This document shows positions 62,646-64,000 of a stretch of DNA of 64,000 nt, piece after piece. The stretch spans positions 1 through 64,000 of the forward strand of contig NZ_KI543239.1 of NCBI RefSeq assembly GCF_000496835.1, read 5' to 3'. Position numbers and translations under genes: made by a program. Each line of letters begins with the position of its first letter. Position 1 is the stretch's first letter. Origin of the DNA: Thalassobacillus devorans MSP14 (lineage in GTDB: Bacteria > Bacillota > Bacilli > Bacillales > Halobacillaceae). A model generated the notes under the pieces. It was not told the DNA's origin. It saw only the letters and a list, made by a program, of their open reading frames with translations, and did not search any database.

Positions 62646-64000
62646 AATTGTTCCTCCTTATCATTGACTTGTCTTCCTTTAATCCAGTTGATCAGCCCGC
62701 CTTTCAGCATCATATCGATTTGCCGGTCAGAAAGCGCATGTTCCAATTGAATGGTTTGTTTTCCCTGAATATTTGCTTTGACTATTGTTCCTGTTTGAAT
62801 GCTTTTTCTTAAATCGTCCAATTGAATGACATCGCCTTTTTCCAATTGGTCGTAGTCCTTATCATCACGGAAAGTAAGTGGAAGGACACCAAAGTTCACC
62901 AGGTTCTGCCAATGGATTCTGGCAAAGTCTTTGGCAATGACAACCCGGAGACCTAAATATCTTGGTGCCAGCGCAGCGTGTTCCCGGCTTGATCCCTGGC
63001 CATAGTTATAGCCTCCGATTAAAGCGTGTCCGCCTTCTTCTCTTATTTTCATTGACCGGTCATAGTAAGTATCGTCAATAATTTCGAAAGAGAATTTGCT
63101 TATCTCAGGCAAGTTGCTTCGGTAAGGCAAGACTCTGGAACCGCCTGCAAGGATTTCATCGGTAGAAATGTTATCGCCCATTTTAAGCAGGACAGGTACC
63201 TTTAACATATCAGGAAGTGGACTCATTTCAGGAATAGAGGCGATATTCGGTCCTTTTTCTAATGTCACTTGCTTCGCTTCTTCCAATGGCAGAGGCTTTT
63301 CCAACAAATCGACATCAATCGTTGGATGGGTGATTTCCCTTACTTTTGGATATTTCATCTCAAGAATTCGAGGGTCGGTTATTTTTCCGGTAAGAGCAGA
63401 TGCAGCAGCTGTCTCCGGGCTGCATAAAAACACGCTGTCTTCGCGGGTACCGGACCTTCCAGGAAAGTTCCGGGGCGTCGTCCGGAGGCTATTCCTTCCG
63501 GTAGCCGGTGCCTGGCCCATCCCGATACAACCGTTACAGCCTGCCTGGTGTAGTCTGGCACCAGAACTTAACAGGCTTGCAATATGACTTTCTTTCACTA
63601 GATCCGTAAGCATCTGACGGGAAGAAGGGTTAATGTCGAAAGAAATTCCTTTTGAAATTTGTTTCCCTTTTACAATTTCGGCTGCGATAGCAAAGTCTCT
63701 GTAACCAGGGTTGGCGGATGACCCGACATAGGATTGGTAGATCGGTTCACCTTCCAGATCTTTGACAGGTACGACATTTTCCGGGCTGGATGGTTTGGCA
63801 ATCATCGGTTCGATTTCAGATAAATTGATTTCTTCGTTAATGTCGTAAGCTGCTCCTTCATCTGCGAGGATTTCCACCCAGGCATCCTCCCGCTGCTGGC
63901 TTTTCAAGTAACGGTGGACTTCTTTATCTGAAGGGAACACCGTTGCAGTAGCCCCAAGCTCTGCCCCCATATTAGCAATGACATGCCGGTCCATAGCACT
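62639..64000 (-). CDS. Aconitate hydratase family protein (5' end beyond the window)
   Basis: Partial gene: 453 codons are visible and it runs off the right edge. The readable part covers [4Fe-4S]-binding GCNGCIGMGQAPATGRNS, swivel-domain KMGDNISTDEI and YGQGSSREHAAL. It belongs to the aconitase/homoaconitase superfamily; the short form resembles clostridial-type aconitate hydratases rather than Bacillus CitB (about 900 aa), suggesting a second aconitase or an alternative enzyme. The last codon overlaps the zinc-finger gene's start. Confidence 0.88.
   Translation of the reverse strand, partial: SAMDRHVIANMGAELGATATVFPSDKEVHRYLKSQQREDAWVEILADEGAAYDINEEINLSEIEPMIAKPSSPENVVPVKDLEGEPIYQSYVGSSANPGYRDFAIAAEIVKGKQISKGISFDINPSSRQMLTDLVKESHIASLLSSGARLHQAGCNGCIGMGQAPATGRNSLRTTPRNFPGRSGTREDSVFLCSPETAAASALTGKITDPRILEMKYPKVREITHPTIDVDLLEKPLPLEEAKQVTLEKGPNIASIPEMSPLPDMLKVPVLLKMGDNISTDEILAGGSRVLPYRSNLPEISKFSFEIIDDTYYDRSMKIREEGGHALIGGYNYGQGSSREHAALAPRYLGLRVVIAKDFARIHWQNLVNFGVLPLTFRDDKDYDQLEKGDVIQLDDLRKSIQTGTIVKANIQGKQTIQLEHALSDRQIDMMLKGGLINWIKGRQVNDKEEQLW

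Overview
The window reads as chromosome of a low-to-moderate GC, spore-forming, probably halophilic or halotolerant member of the Bacillaceae (Halobacillus/Thalassobacillus-like). This rests on gene order and families, not on any search: the Bacillus block sigW-rsiW-cdaA-cdaR-glmM-glmS with a glmS ribozyme, a Spo0E-type phosphatase gene, the nifS-like/nadBCA cluster, an NreABC-type nitrate regulator, and strong Bacillus ribosome binding sites with frequent TTG/GTG starts.

Layout. 1-2200 is a tRNA cluster (Asn, Thr-GGT, Glu, Val, Thr-TGT, Tyr, Gln, Lys, Gly, Ala) broken by unusual repeats. 2299-10984 holds arginase, a tiny Spo0E-like gene, sigW/rsiW, c-di-AMP synthesis (cdaA, cdaR), and amino-sugar synthesis (glmM, glmS). 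11118-18000 has a serine/threonine dehydratase, quinolinate/NAD synthesis and an NADH dehydrogenase-like gene. 18434-31034 is mixed metabolism: phosphodiesterase, old yellow enzyme, alanine symporter, gamma-glutamyltransferase, secreted subtilase, an RRNPP-type regulator with its own peptide gene, two diheme cytochrome lipoproteins and a helical-repeat protein. 31045-42699 has a dicarboxylate transporter, glutamate dehydrogenase, an LVIVD protein, uvsE, an amine oxidase, a glutathione peroxidase and hom-thrC-thrB.

43801-53975 is the most distinctive region. A NasC-like molybdopterin nitrate reductase is encoded with a membrane cytochrome b-like protein, a four-cluster ferredoxin, a Tat-exported Rieske protein and three small unknown proteins. 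Next come a NarK-type transporter fused to a PAS domain, a kinase with no sensor domain, an NreC-like regulator, an NreA-like GAF protein and a second, multi-PAS kinase. Three GGGGATTTCC-like boxes sit just upstream of a TATAAT in front of the first gene. I read it as a self-contained nitrate-responsive nitrate reduction locus whose electron-transfer subunits differ from NarGHI and from classical NasBC.

54129-64000 holds mscL with a zinc-ribbon tail, transporters, a LysM protein, a formate/nitrite-type channel, a flavin reductase, a tandem duplicated unit with two tiny unknown genes, a secreted ComEC-like metallo-beta-lactamase-fold protein, a tiny DnaJ-type zinc-finger gene and the 3' part of an aconitase gene that runs off the right edge. 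Several genes here are too short for ordinary ORF calling: the 50-aa Spo0E-like gene, the 45-aa peptide precursor, a 22-aa membrane peptide, two paralogues of 46 and 44 aa, and the 58-aa zinc-finger protein.
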